The notes beneath the pieces are model-generated. The model made no database searches, was not told where the DNA came from, and saw only the letters and a list, made by a program, of their open reading frames with translations. A DNA stretch of 64,000 nt from Erythrobacteraceae bacterium (GTDB lineage Bacteria; Pseudomonadota; Alphaproteobacteria; Sphingomonadales; Sphingomonadaceae), in the NCBI GenBank assembly GCA_947479055.1, contig CANJYE010000015.1, positions 1 through 64,000 on the forward strand, in the 5' to 3' direction. This document shows positions 24,835-34,296 of the stretch, in pieces. The stretch's first letter is position 1; every line of letters starts with the position of its first letter. The position numbers were made by a program, and so were the translations under genes.

Positions 24835-26613
24835 CTAATACTGCCGGATCACCGCCAGGAAGGCGTCGCCATAGGCTTCGAGCTTCTTCGCGCCGACGCC
24901 CGACAATGCCCCCAGCGCGGCTAGGCCCTGCGGGCGCTGTGCCGCCATTTCGCGCAGGGTGGCATCGTGGAAGATCACATAGGGCGGCACCTGCGCCTCG
25001 CTCGCCAGTTCGCGGCGCAACGCGCGCAGCGATTCAAACAGCGGATCGCCCAGCGGATTGGGTGAACTGTCGGCCCGCCGCTTGCGCCGCTGTTCGCGCT
25101 GCGGCGGGATGACGATCTCCACCGTCCGTTCGCCCTTGAGGATTGCCAGGGCATCGCCGCCCAGCGCCAGCCCGCCATGCTCGGTCGATACCAGGCTGCC
25201 GCGCGCCTGCAAGGCCCGCGCCAGCGGCTTGAGCAGCCGCGCTTCGTCCGCCGCGACAATGCCGAACACGCTCAGCCGGTCATGGCCGCGCTGGACCACG
25301 CGATCCTCGGCCTCGCCGGTCAGCACCTTTTCGAGGTGGCCCAGACCAAAGCTCTGCCCGGTACGATAGGCCGCGCTCAGCAGCTTGCGCGCCAGTTCGG
25401 ACACATCGACCACACCCACCGGTTCAAGGCAATTGTCGCAATTGCCGCAGGTCGCGGGCGGATCCTCGCCGAAGTGGCGCAGCAGGATCGCGCGGCGGCA
25501 GCCCGGCGTTTCGACCAGCGCGGCGAGCGCATCCAGCCGGGTGCGTTCGCCGCGCTGTCGGCTTTCGTCCAGTTCGCCCAGCCGCTGGCGGGCGCGGGCG
25601 AAATCTTCCGCACCCCACAGCATCAGCGCCAGCGCCGGATCGCCATCGCGGCCTGCGCGGCCAGTTTCCTGGTAATAGCCTTCCACCGATTTGGGGATGC
25701 CGGCATGGGCGACAAAGCGCACGTCAGGCTTGTCGATCCCCATCCCGAAAGCGACCGTGGCGACCATCACCATCTCTTCGCTGGCAACGAATGCGGCCTG
25801 GTTGGCGGCGCGCACATCCGGGTCCAGCCCGGCATGATAAGGAAGCACCGGCCTGCCACCTTCGCCCAGCTGCGCGGCCAGCCGCTCCACCTGCGCGCGG
25901 GTCTGGGCATAGACGATGCCGGGGCCGGGCTGGTCCTGCAACAGGCGGCGCAGCTGCTGCACCGCTCCGTCGCGCGGGCGGATGGTGTAGCGGATGTTCG
26001 GCCGGTCGAACCCGGCCAGCACCAGCCCTTCGTCCGGAATGGCGAACTGGCCAAGGATATCGGCGCGGGTATGTTCATCCGCCGTGGCGGTCAGGGCCAG
26101 GCGGGGGACTTGCGGGAATGCGTCCAGGAGCGGGCGCAGCATGCGATAGTCGGGGCGGAAATCATGGCCCCATTCGGAGACGCAATGCGCTTCGTCGATC
26201 GCGAACAGGCAGACCCGGCTGCTCTCCAGCAGCTCGCGGAAATGCGGCTGGCTGGCCCGTTCCGGCGCGACATAGAGCAGGTCGAGTTCGCCATTGCGAA
26301 AGGCTTCGATCGTCTGCGCCCGGTCGGCATCGACACTGGTCAGAGTGGCGGCGCGGATGCCGTTGGCACGGGCAGAGCGCAACTGATCGTGCATCAGCGC
26401 GATCAGCGGAGAGACGACCACGCAGGTCCCCTCCAGCATCACTGCCGGCAGCTGATAGGTCAGCGACTTGCCCGCCCCGGTCGGCATCACTCCCAGAGTG
26501 GAGCGGCCGGCCAGCACACGCTCGACCACGTCTTCCTGCACGCCGCGAAAGCGCGAAAAGCCGAAGACGCGCGCCAGCGCCTCCCGCGCCGCAGGCATTG
26601 CAAGGTCAGTCAT
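24835..26613 (-). CDS. recQ: ATP-dependent DNA helicase RecQ
   Basis: A 592-residue RecQ helicase. Motifs in order are motif 0 FGFSRFRGVQEDVV, Walker A MPTGAGKSLTYQ, DEAHC (as AIDEAHCVSEWGHDFRP), TATAD, and QETGRAGRDGDP as motif VI. The zinc site of the RQC region is RRAILLRHFGE ... CGNCDNC, and an HRDC domain occupies the C-terminal ~75 residues (LRALRRELASEAQ ... YGDAFLAVI). It unwinds forked and recombination intermediates. It is full length with all expected motifs and ends in the SDR-recQ convergent gap. Confidence 0.97.
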   Translation of the reverse strand: MTDLAMPAAREALARVFGFSRFRGVQEDVVERVLAGRSTLGVMPTGAGKSLTYQLPAVMLEGTCVVVSPLIALMHDQLRSARANGIRAATLTSVDADRAQTIEAFRNGELDLLYVAPERASQPHFRELLESSRVCLFAIDEAHCVSEWGHDFRPDYRMLRPLLDAFPQVPRLALTATADEHTRADILGQFAIPDEGLVLAGFDRPNIRYTIRPRDGAVQQLRRLLQDQPGPGIVYAQTRAQVERLAAQLGEGGRPVLPYHAGLDPDVRAANQAAFVASEEMVMVATVAFGMGIDKPDVRFVAHAGIPKSVEGYYQETGRAGRDGDPALALMLWGAEDFARARQRLGELDESRQRGERTRLDALAALVETPGCRRAILLRHFGEDPPATCGNCDNCLEPVGVVDVSELARKLLSAAYRTGQSFGLGHLEKVLTGEAEDRVVQRGHDRLSVFGIVAADEARLLKPLARALQARGSLVSTEHGGLALGGDALAILKGERTVEIVIPPQREQRRKRRADSSPNPLGDPLFESLRALRRELASEAQVPPYVIFHDATLREMAAQRPQGLAALGALSGVGAKKLEAYGDAFLAVIRQY

Positions 26614-26633
26614 GGCAGGATTCGGCCGGGCGA

Positions 26634-26873
26634 TCAGATCTCGGAATAGTCCACCACCGGCCGGTCTTCACGCGTGCCGCGATAGCGCACATCGGGCTTC
26701 AGGGGATCAGCCGCGATGATGACATGATCCTCATGCACTTCCAGCAGCGTGCCGACGAACGGCCAGTCCGCCAGACTGCCGGTGACGCGATAGCTGACCA
26801 CGTCGCCGACCTTGAAAGTGGCCGGATCGAAATTGAATTCGAAGGGGCAATTGCCTTCGCCCATTCCCTGCAT
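26634..26873 (-). CDS. Small hypothetical protein (79 aa)
   Basis: A compact acidic protein beginning MQGMGEGNCPFEFNFDPATF and rich in beta-type sequence (KVGDVVSYRVTGSLADWPFVGTLLEV, then HEDHVIIAADP). The VGDVV...GTLLEVHEDHVII pattern looks like a small SH3-like barrel, but I do not recognise a named family. It lies 20 bp upstream of recQ on the same strand, so it may be the first gene of a two-gene unit. GAGAGG lies before the ATG. An 8-bp hairpin (26895-26902 with 26911-26918) lies just upstream. Confidence 0.7.
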   Translation of the reverse strand: MQGMGEGNCPFEFNFDPATFKVGDVVSYRVTGSLADWPFVGTLLEVHEDHVIIAADPLKPDVRYRGTREDRPVVDYSEI

Positions 26874-26947
26874 CGTGAAATTCCTCTCGACTATGCCGCC
26901 AGTCTAGCCGCTGGCGGCACCCTTGCCAATTTCCACGTGCAGGAAAT

Positions 26948-26961
26948 TTGATCCAGATCAA
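26948..26961. promoter_or_regulatory. Perfect FNR/FixK-type box (TTGAT-N4-ATCAA)
   Basis: TTGATCCAGATCAA matches the FNR/FixK/FnrL consensus at all ten defined positions. If activation of the gene at 27011 is class II (box centred at -41.5), transcription would start near 26996 and the -10 hexamer would fall at 26984-26989. The sequence there is TACCGT, which fits the TAnnnT pattern. It could also act on the divergent 79-aa gene. Confidence 0.75.
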
Positions 26962-27010
26962 TTTTCGGCACACACAGCCCCCCTACCGTCCAGCACGGAA
27001 GGAATGCGCG

Positions 27011-27205
27011 ATGATCCCGACTCGCTATGACTACTACAAGGCCCGCTCGCGCGAGCACCGTCGCCTTGCGCTGCGCGCCGGTTGCGCGGAAGATCGCGCA
27101 ATGCATGAACGCCTGGTCGAAGCCTATGCCGGACTGGCGCGCAAATATTCGCTCAAGCAGGTCGTCAGCCTGCGCGCCGATGCACGTACTGCAGTGGCAG
27201 CGTAA
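27011..27205 (+). CDS. Small hypothetical protein (64 aa) behind an FNR-type box
   Basis: Reads MIPTRYDYYKARSREHRRLA followed by a helical, Arg/Ala/Glu-rich body ending VVSLRADARTAVAA. It resembles the many short alphaproteobacterial proteins of the form YYxxRAxEhRxLAxxA...R..H..LA..Y, which have no assigned function and are probably all-helical and cytosolic. GGAAGGAA lies shortly before ATG 27011. A perfect FNR/FixK box is centred about 56 bp upstream, so oxygen- or nitric-oxide-responsive expression is likely. It converges on the RTX gene with a 3-bp gap. Confidence 0.7.
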   Translation: MIPTRYDYYKARSREHRRLALRAGCAEDRAMHERLVEAYAGLARKYSLKQVVSLRADARTAVAA

Positions 27206-27208
27206 CCG

Positions 27209-30200
27209 CTAAAGCACGAAATCCGTCAGCGTCACGCTGGTGATCCCGGTCAGTTCGATGGCGAATTCCGCATCCGGGTCGGCATCGGTATTGCCGTAGA
27301 GAACGCCGCCGTCCATTTTCAGCTGGCCCGCCGCGCTGAAGGCCACGGCGCTGCCGATGATCGCCGTGAAAGGATCATCGGCAACCGTGGAGCTGTCGGC
27401 ATCGATCGTTGAAAGATCGATCCGGTCGTGGCCCGTACTGAAATCCTTGATCACGTCCCAGGTCGTGTTGGTCAGTCCCGATTCGCCAACCGCGTTGAAA
27501 TCGAAGACATCGTTGCCCAACCCGCCGGTCAGGATGTCCCGCCCGCCGCCGCCGATAAGCCGGTCCGCTCCGGCCTGCCCATCCAGGGTGTCGTTCCCGC
27601 CGATGCCGTTCAGCGTATTGGCGGCAGCATTGCCGATGAGATTGTTGGCGCTGGCGTTGCCGCTCAGGTTCAGCTTGCTGGAACCCGTCTCGCTGGCATT
27701 GATGTTTTCCACCTGAGCCAGGCCAAGATTGAGTGCAATCACCACCGGGGCGGCATTGGTCGACGCGCCGGTCAGCTTCAGCGTGTCGATTTCCGAAGCC
27801 ACGGCGCTGGTTTCCGTGACGGTATCCTCCAGAGCGCCGGCCGCAGTCAGGCCCACGACATAGGTGTCCTTGCCCGTGCCACCGGTCAGGCTGTCGACCC
27901 CGGTGCCGCCGATCAGCGTATCATTGCCGGCCCCGCCGTCGAGCGTATCATTGCCCGCTGCACCATCGAGCGAATCAGCCAGATCACCGCCGGTCAGCGT
28001 ATTGGCCGCGCCCGTCCCGGTCAGGACATATTGCAGCCGCGATTCGAAATTGGCTTCCGTCAGCGCGACCGATGGGGTGACGAAAGTCACGGCAATGTCG
28101 CCGGCATCGTTGAACAGGTTGTTGTTGGTCTGGTTCAGCTCGACCAGACCGGTCGCGGTCGAGAAAGCGGTCTTGCTGCCGGCCACATCCGCTCCGGCTG
28201 CACCGATCGTCGTATCGGTGCCGTGAACGAAGCTGGCGACATTGGTGGCGACGATCCGCAGATTGTCTTCAGCAAGACTGAAATTGGTCAGCTTGTCCTG
28301 CCCGGTATCGTTGTTCGACCCGATCACCACCACGCGTCCCGAATCCGAGGACGTGCCGACCACGGCATTGATGACGATGACATCGGCGCCATTGCCCCCG
28401 TCACTCGTATCCGCACCCGCCCCGCCGATCAGGATATCGTTGCCATCCATGCCCTTGAGTTGATTGGCACCCGCATTGCCGGTGATGACATTGGCCAGAA
28501 CATTGCCTGTGCCATTGAGACCGGCTGAGCCGGTCAGAACGAGATTCTCGAGGTTGTTGCCCAGCGTGTAGGAACTGGATGAGCGCACAGTATCGGTGCC
28601 GGCACCAGCATTTTCGGTGATGATGTCGCTGCGGTTGATGACATAGGTGTCATTGCCCGCGCCGCCCTTCAGGGTATCCTTGAGCAGCGGATTGGCAACG
28701 CGGAAGACATCGCTGAACGTGCCGTTGGCATCGGTTCCCGCCAGGTTCGTCGCACCGCTTTCAAACACGATCCAGTCTCCGCCTGCGGAGATTTCGGCAT
28801 TGCCGGAGGCCTGGTTCGCCTGGCCGCTTCCGGCCGGCCTGGAAACCACCGCGATGGCGCCGGTGACCAGGTCCTTGACGAAGACATCGCCATAGCCGTT
28901 GGTGTCGCTGGACAGCAGGGCAGACGAATCGTTGCTGCTGAAGACGACAAAGCGGCCATCGGCGGAAATCGCCGCGTCAGCGCTGCTGAGCCCGCTCTGG
29001 GCACCGGTGGCGGAGGTCGAGACGCGCTCGAAATGGCCATCGGCGATAAAGTAGGCGTAGATGTCGGTGGCGTTGTCGGTGTCGGAAGCGATCAGCCCCT
29101 TCGGGGTCTGGAACACGACCACCCCGCCGTAGATCCCGTCCGCGCCGACATCGGGGCTGGCGGAGGAATTGTTGAGGTTGGTCAAACCGCCTGCCGTCAG
29201 ATTCCGCAGCGTATCCGTCTGCCGGTCCCACAGGTAGATGTCGATATATCCGGAGCCAGTCTCGGTCCCGGTCAAGTTATTGGCCGAACTCGCGAAGACG
29301 ACATAGCGGCCATCGGCCGAAATCCTGGGATCGAGGCAGTCCCCGTTGGCGTCACCATTGGTGACGCTCGTGGAAACGCGACGGATTTCGCCGGTCTGCA
29401 TGTCCTTGACATAGATGTCCCAGTAATTGGTGTCTGCGTTGGCGCCTGCCAGATTGGTCGCCCAGCTGCGAAACACCACATAACGCCCGTCAGCGGAAAT
29501 ATCGGGATCGGCGGTCGGTGCCCCGGCATCGGCGCCTGCGGCCGTTTCGGACGCCACCTTGATCTCGTTGGTTTGCGTGTTGGCCACGAAGATCTGGTTG
29601 GTGCTGGCATCGACCAGCGGTGCGTTGCTCCAGAAGGCGAGCCATTTGCCATCCGCCGAAATCATCGGATCGGCGCTGCCCGAATTGCCCATTACGCCGG
29701 TGGCGGACTGATGTTCATCGCTGACGGCACCGGTCAGCATATTCTTGACGAACACGTCGGTTGCGTTGTTGTTGGTGCTGCCGAATTCGGTCCACCCGCC
29801 AAAAAAGGCGACGAACTGGCCATCTGCGGACACCGTAGGGGAATTGGTAGGCGTTGGCGAACCCACGCCATTGACCGTGGCGACATGGACGAGGGCGGGA
29901 AGCCCGTCATTGCCGACAAGCCAGTCATCGCCGCTGCCGGTCTGGACGATATCGGCCCCGCCCAGCCCCCAGACCTAGTTCCCGACCGTGGAGCTGCCGA
30001 GCGTGTAGCGCTGACCATACCAGTCGGCCACAGTGTTGGTCGTGCCATCGCCCAGCGCCAGGTAACTGCCGTTGGCGAAGGTCACGTTGGTGAGCGAGAT
30101 CTGGCCCAGGCTGGTGCCGCCCAGCGTAATGGTCTTGCCCGCATAGGTCAGCGTCAGCCCGGCACCGGTGCTGCCCAGCCGCACCAGCGCGGCGTGATCG

Positions 30201-30289
30201 GCCGTTGCGCTGAAATTCAGCAGGTCGGTGGCAGGGGCAAAGGAAAGAACGGCACCATTCGCCAGGCCCGAGAAAGTATAGCTGGTCAC
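27209..30289 (-). pseudogene. Large RTX/beta-propeller Ca-binding protein interrupted by one in-frame TAG
   Basis: Read through, this is a 1026-codon gene from GTG 30289 (AGAGGA upstream) to 27209. Codon 105 (29977-29975) is TAG; the frame is otherwise open on both sides and the sense is continuous (SSTVGN-stop-VWGLGGADIVQTGSGDDW). After an N-terminal beta domain there are seven WD40-like repeats of the type ISADGRYVVF, suggesting a seven-bladed propeller. RTX calcium nonapeptides (GGAGNDTL types) follow in at least three blocks, then a terminal VTLTDFVL. Such proteins are usually exported by type I secretion and no signal peptide is seen. A CAG-to-TAG change would explain the stop. An internal GTG at 29866 could still give an 885-aa product. 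Confidence 0.8.
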
Positions 30290-30445
30290 GTCGACATCCT
30301 CTTATGGCTTCGTGCGCCAGCCGGAACCGGCTGACGGCAGGAACGGCTGGTATGCGCGACCTTTTCTTTCGGTAGCTTGTTCAACCGAGCAGGCGCGATG
30401 TCAATCGCCCTCGGGAGAAATCGCTCGGACGACCTGCCCGCCCTT

Positions 30446-31348
30446 TCAGAGCCCGATCTCCGCAGCAATCCTGCGCAGCAGTTCGACATGCGCCTTGCCA
30501 CCACCGCCTTTGGCGCCGAAGCGCATCGTATCGATGCAGACGCTGTCGGCACCTTCCTTCTCCCAGATGAAGACATCGGCGGCGACATCTTCCAGCCTGC
30601 GCGGCTCGGGCGCTTCATAGGGGCAGCAGAAGATCAGGTTTTCGAACCTGACGCGGGCCGGATCGCGGCCGTTGGCCTTGATCTCGTCGCGGAAGGTGCC
30701 GATCGTCTCGGCGGCCGTGGCCGAATCGAGCAGCGGAAACCAGCCATCCCCGATCCGCGCGGCGCGGCGCATGGCGGCTGGGGAAAAACCGCCGATCCAG
30801 ATCGGAATTGGCTGCTGCACCGGCAGCGGATATATCCCGGCCTCGACGATCTTGTAATCCGGCCCCTCGTCCGAGAAGCTGCGTTCGGTCCACAAACGGC
30901 GCAGCAGGCGGATCTGATCGTTCATCCGTTCCGAGCGGCCATCGAACGACACGCCCAGCGCGTCATATTCGATCGTGTTCCAGCCCAGCCCGACCGCAAC
31001 CCGCAGCCGCCCGTTCGACACCACGTCCAGCGTTGCCGCCTGCTTGCCAAACAGCACGACCTGGCGCTGCGGCAGGATGATCACGCCGGTGCTGAGGCCG
31101 ATCGTGCTGGTGCAGCCGGCCAGATAGGAAAAGAGCGTGATCGGTTCCTGGAACATGCTGTCAAGGTGATAGGGCATGAACCAGTCGGGCCGGTTGGTGA
31201 GGTCCGCCCCCAGCACATGGTCATAGGCGACCAGATGGCTGAAGCCGAGCTCCTCGGCAGCCTGCGCGAAATCGCGGAACGCACCGTGATCGGCCCCGAT
31301 CTCGGTTTGCGGAAAAACGACACCGACCGGAATTTTCGGCTTGGCCAT
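30446..31348 (-). CDS. LLM-class (luciferase-like) flavin-dependent oxidoreductase
   Basis: A 300-residue TIM-barrel flavoprotein of the bacterial luciferase/F420-dependent superfamily. MAKPKIPVGVVFPQTEIGAD opens it. It continues with FSHLVAYDHVLGAD, TIGLSTGVIILPQRQVVLFGKQAATLD, RVAVGLGWNTIEYDALG and PIWIGGFSPAAMRRAARIGDGW. The TIGR03619-like subgroup with this pattern often uses F420, although sphingomonads generally use FMN; the cofactor is undetermined. The start is ATG 31348 after GGAG. It is last in the minus-strand cluster, 25 bp after the ferredoxin gene. Confidence 0.9.
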   Translation of the reverse strand: MAKPKIPVGVVFPQTEIGADHGAFRDFAQAAEELGFSHLVAYDHVLGADLTNRPDWFMPYHLDSMFQEPITLFSYLAGCTSTIGLSTGVIILPQRQVVLFGKQAATLDVVSNGRLRVAVGLGWNTIEYDALGVSFDGRSERMNDQIRLLRRLWTERSFSDEGPDYKIVEAGIYPLPVQQPIPIWIGGFSPAAMRRAARIGDGWFPLLDSATAAETIGTFRDEIKANGRDPARVRFENLIFCCPYEAPEPRRLEDVAADVFIWEKEGADSVCIDTMRFGAKGGGGKAHVELLRRIAAEIGL

Positions 31349-31373
31349 GCTCAATCTCCGAAGTTGGTGCGGC

Positions 31374-31691
31374 TCAGGCTTCCGGCGCAATGGTGAGCGC
31401 GAGGCCCTCGAAATCGTCGGTCACCTGCAACTGGCAGGACAGGCGCGAAGACTCATTGCGGTACGGCGCAAGGCTGAGCATTTCCTCCTCATCCTCGCCC
31501 ATCGGCGGCAGGCGGTCGATCCATTCGGCAGCGACGTGGACATGGCAGGTACCGCAGGATGCACAGCCACCGCACAGGGCGAGAACTTCGGTGTTACCGG
31601 CGGCCTTGAGGTTTTCCATCAGCGAAATGCCATTGTTGACCGAAACGGTCGCCTGGCTGCCATCGCGGCTGGTCACTTGGATATTCGGCAT
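31374..31691 (-). CDS. 2Fe-2S ferredoxin (adrenodoxin/putidaredoxin type)
   Basis: A 105-residue ferredoxin. The cluster ligands are in CGGCASCGTCHVHV (the outer C-x5-C-x2-C) with the fourth cysteine in RLSCQLQV, the vertebrate/ISC-type spacing used to feed electrons to class I P450s. The C-terminus is short. Located directly downstream of two P450 genes, it is the natural redox partner. No ferredoxin reductase gene is present in this window, so one encoded elsewhere must serve it. Confidence 0.95.
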   Translation of the reverse strand: MPNIQVTSRDGSQATVSVNNGISLMENLKAAGNTEVLALCGGCASCGTCHVHVAAEWIDRLPPMGEDEEEMLSLAPYRNESSRLSCQLQVTDDFEGLALTIAPEA

Positions 31692-31715
31692 TGCAGCAAT
31701 TCCCGTGATTGAAGT

Positions 31716-32921
31716 TTAGACATTCCAATTGAGCCGAAGCTCGCGAACCTGATTCAGTGGCAGCGCCTGCAACCGGGGCGGATGGTCCGGATCGATCCGG
31801 ACTTGCGGCATGCGGGTCAACCATTCCTCCAGGAAAATCCTGATCTCCTCGCGCGCCAGCAAGGCCCCGGCACAGGCATGCGGACCGGAACCGAACGATA
31901 CATGGCGCTTGTTGGCACGCGCGAAGTCCACCTCTTCGGGGCTTTCCCGGCCTTCGTCCAGATTGAAAAAGGCGATTGGCATGATGATCATGTCGCCCTT
32001 CTTCAAGGTGATATTATCATGGATGAAATCGCGGACGACGCGGCGGCTGGGATTGACGATGGTGAAACGGCGCAGGAATTCCTGCACGATCTGGTGCATC
32101 GCATCCTCATCGCCAAGACGGCTGCGGACATAGTCAGCCTGCTCCGGATAGCGGGCGAGGTGGAGCACGATGAAACCGAGCATGCCCGCCACCGTATCGA
32201 GCCCGGCGGCCATGTGCTGGCGGACATTGCCGCGCATTTCCGAGCGGGTGTAAGGCCGCCCATTGATCGTGAAGCGGGTGATGGCGGTGATCGCATCATC
32301 GCGCGGCCGGGCGATCCGTTCGTCGATGGCGCGGTCAATATAGGCTTCCAGTTCCAGCGCGGCGGCGGTTTTCTTTTCCACTTCGGCGCTGTCGGTGAAG
32401 GCTTCCGACAGGCGGCGCAGATACATCCGGTCGGCATCGGGCAGGCCCATCATCCGCAGGAAGATACCAAGCGGGAAGCGGAAAGCGAAATCCATCACGA
32501 ATTCGCATTGGCCCAGCGGCCGCAGCTCCTCGATCAGTTCGACACACAATTCGCGCACGTCAGGGGCCATCGCATCGACCGCATCGGAGGTGAAGAACGC
32601 CATCACATTGCGGCGATAGTCGCCATGGGCGGGCGGATCGGACTGGTTGGGGATCAACGCATCGCCCATGTCGACCGGCGGGATGCTGAGTTGCAACGCC
32701 GACAGATTCTCGAAATCGCGCAGGAAGCGGAACACCGCCTCGGGCGTGTTGGCGATCCAGTGACCGCCGTTGCGCGGCGACCAGCTGAGCGACCCCGGCC
32801 CCTGCAACGCGCGCCAGGCGCATTGCGGATCGGCCTCGCCGCCGGGCAGATTGTAGATATCGGCGTCCACGACGAGTTCTGCAGGAACATGATCCGGCCT
32901 GGCCTGCACAAGATCGTCCAT
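31716..32921 (-). CDS. Cytochrome P450, CYP101-like (copy 1)
   Basis: A 401-residue soluble bacterial P450. The heme-thiolate signature is FGSGPHACAGALLAR, the I-helix oxygen-activation motif is AAGLDTVAGM (acid-alcohol pair Asp-Thr), and the K-helix ExxR is in QEFLRRF. The start is ATG 32921, eight bases after GGAGG; a GTG codon immediately upstream is in frame. It is clearly paralogous to the next gene upstream, with matching blocks SLSWSPRNGGHWI, FFTSDAVDA and FPLGIFLRMMGLPD. The overall pattern is nearest to the camphor-hydroxylase (CYP101) group, so a terpenoid or alicyclic substrate is plausible but unproven. Confidence 0.93.
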   Translation of the reverse strand: MDDLVQARPDHVPAELVVDADIYNLPGGEADPQCAWRALQGPGSLSWSPRNGGHWIANTPEAVFRFLRDFENLSALQLSIPPVDMGDALIPNQSDPPAHGDYRRNVMAFFTSDAVDAMAPDVRELCVELIEELRPLGQCEFVMDFAFRFPLGIFLRMMGLPDADRMYLRRLSEAFTDSAEVEKKTAAALELEAYIDRAIDERIARPRDDAITAITRFTINGRPYTRSEMRGNVRQHMAAGLDTVAGMLGFIVLHLARYPEQADYVRSRLGDEDAMHQIVQEFLRRFTIVNPSRRVVRDFIHDNITLKKGDMIIMPIAFFNLDEGRESPEEVDFARANKRHVSFGSGPHACAGALLAREEIRIFLEEWLTRMPQVRIDPDHPPRLQALPLNQVRELRLNWNV

Positions 32922-32955
32922 CACCCTTTCCTCCCCGACAAGACCGGCCGTGCGA

Positions 32956-34170
32956 TCAGACGTCCCACCGCAGCGGCAGCGTCATCACCTGGTTGAGCGG
33001 CAGCGCCCGCGCCTCTGGCGGGTGGTCCGGATCGAGCCGGAACTCGGGAATCCGGGCCAGCCATTCCTCCAGGAAAATCCGGATCTCCTTGCGCGCCAGC
33101 AACGCCCCGGCGCAGGTATGCGGTCCGGATCCGAAAGTGACATGCTTGGTGGTTGCCCGCTGGAAATCGACCGCGTCGGGATTGTCGATCCGTTCCGGGT
33201 CCATGTTGAAGATCGAGGTCGGCAGCAGAACCATGTCGCCCTTCTTCAGCTGGGTGCCGTGATATTCGTAATCCGCGCCCATGATCCGGCCGAGATTGGC
33301 GATGGCAAAGCGGCGCAGCAGTTCCTGCGCGACATTGTGCATCGCCGTCTCGTCGCCAATCTGGGTGCGGATATAGGCGGCATGATCCGGCCGCTGGGCC
33401 AGATGCAGGGTGATGAACGACAGGAACCCCGCCACCGTGTCCAGCCCGGCAAACAGCAGCAGGATGATGGTGCCCTTCATCTCGTCGCGGGAGTAGGGGC
33501 GCCCTTCGAAGGTGGCGTTGAGGATCATCGTCGTTGCATCGTCGCGCGGATTGGCCACCCGCTGGTCCAGCGCGCGGTCGATATAGGCGTGGAGTTCGGC
33601 CTCCATCGCAATCTTCACGTCGAGATCGGGCGAAGTGACAAACCGTTCGACCAGATCGCGCAGGTACATCCGGTCCTCGTCCGGCAGGCCCATCATCTTG
33701 AGGAAAATGCCGAGTGGGAACTTGAAGGCGAAATCCTGGATGAATTCGCATCGGCCGCTGGCACGGAATTCCTCGATCAGCTCGACACACAGCGCGCGCG
33801 CCTGTTCGCCCAGCGCATCGACCGCATCGGAAGTGAACAGCGGCATGATGGTCTTGCGGTAGGCGGCGTGATCGGGCGGGTCCATCTCGATCGGGGCCAT
33901 CCGGATCTTGCCCTCGATCTTGGGAATGGCGACATATTCGCTCGAAAAATGTTTCGCGTCGCGCAGCAGTTCGAACACCGCATCGCCGGTGGTGGCGATC
34001 CAGTGCCCGCCATTGCGGGGCGACCAGCTGAGCGGCCCGCGCGTCTGGAGATCGCGCCAGGCACCTTGCGCATCCTCGCGCCCGCCGGGGATGTCGTACA
34101 TGTCGACATCGACCACCAGATCGGCCGGGACATGGTCCGGCACGCTATAACCGCGGGTAATCTGGTCCAT
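32956..34170 (-). CDS. Cytochrome P450, CYP101-like (copy 2)
   Basis: A 404-residue P450, tandem paralog of the gene just downstream (34 bp apart). The heme loop is FGSGPHTCAGALLARKE, the I-helix is LFAGLDTVAGF and the ExxR is QELLRRF. I start it at ATG 34170 (MDQITRGYSVPDHVPADL) because GGGAG precedes it and it aligns with the paralog's start; the frame is open to 34248. All catalytic elements are intact, so both copies should be functional. Divergence between them suggests different substrates or successive steps. Confidence 0.93.
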   Translation of the reverse strand: MDQITRGYSVPDHVPADLVVDVDMYDIPGGREDAQGAWRDLQTRGPLSWSPRNGGHWIATTGDAVFELLRDAKHFSSEYVAIPKIEGKIRMAPIEMDPPDHAAYRKTIMPLFTSDAVDALGEQARALCVELIEEFRASGRCEFIQDFAFKFPLGIFLKMMGLPDEDRMYLRDLVERFVTSPDLDVKIAMEAELHAYIDRALDQRVANPRDDATTMILNATFEGRPYSRDEMKGTIILLLFAGLDTVAGFLSFITLHLAQRPDHAAYIRTQIGDETAMHNVAQELLRRFAIANLGRIMGADYEYHGTQLKKGDMVLLPTSIFNMDPERIDNPDAVDFQRATTKHVTFGSGPHTCAGALLARKEIRIFLEEWLARIPEFRLDPDHPPEARALPLNQVMTLPLRWDV

Positions 34171-34296
34171 CGTCTCCCACTCCAGCTCCAGCCCGGTCCT
34201 TTGGTGGACACGCGGCATTATCGTTTCGGCATAGCCATGCTGTAGCACCCGCCGGGAGATCGTCGCGAGCGAAATATTGACCCAGCCCGCAGCGCG

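Noticed and set aside
24720-25112. Plus-strand 130-codon frame overlapping the recQ end
   Set aside because: Mostly antisense to recQ; Arg/Pro/Ala-rich shadow composition, no RBS.
30319-30332. AGCCGG-AA-CCGGCT palindrome upstream of the RTX gene, with a TTGACA further upstream (minus strand)
   Set aside because: The dyad is short and common in GC-rich DNA, and no acceptable -10 lies at the right distance from TTGACA, so I do not call an operator or promoter.
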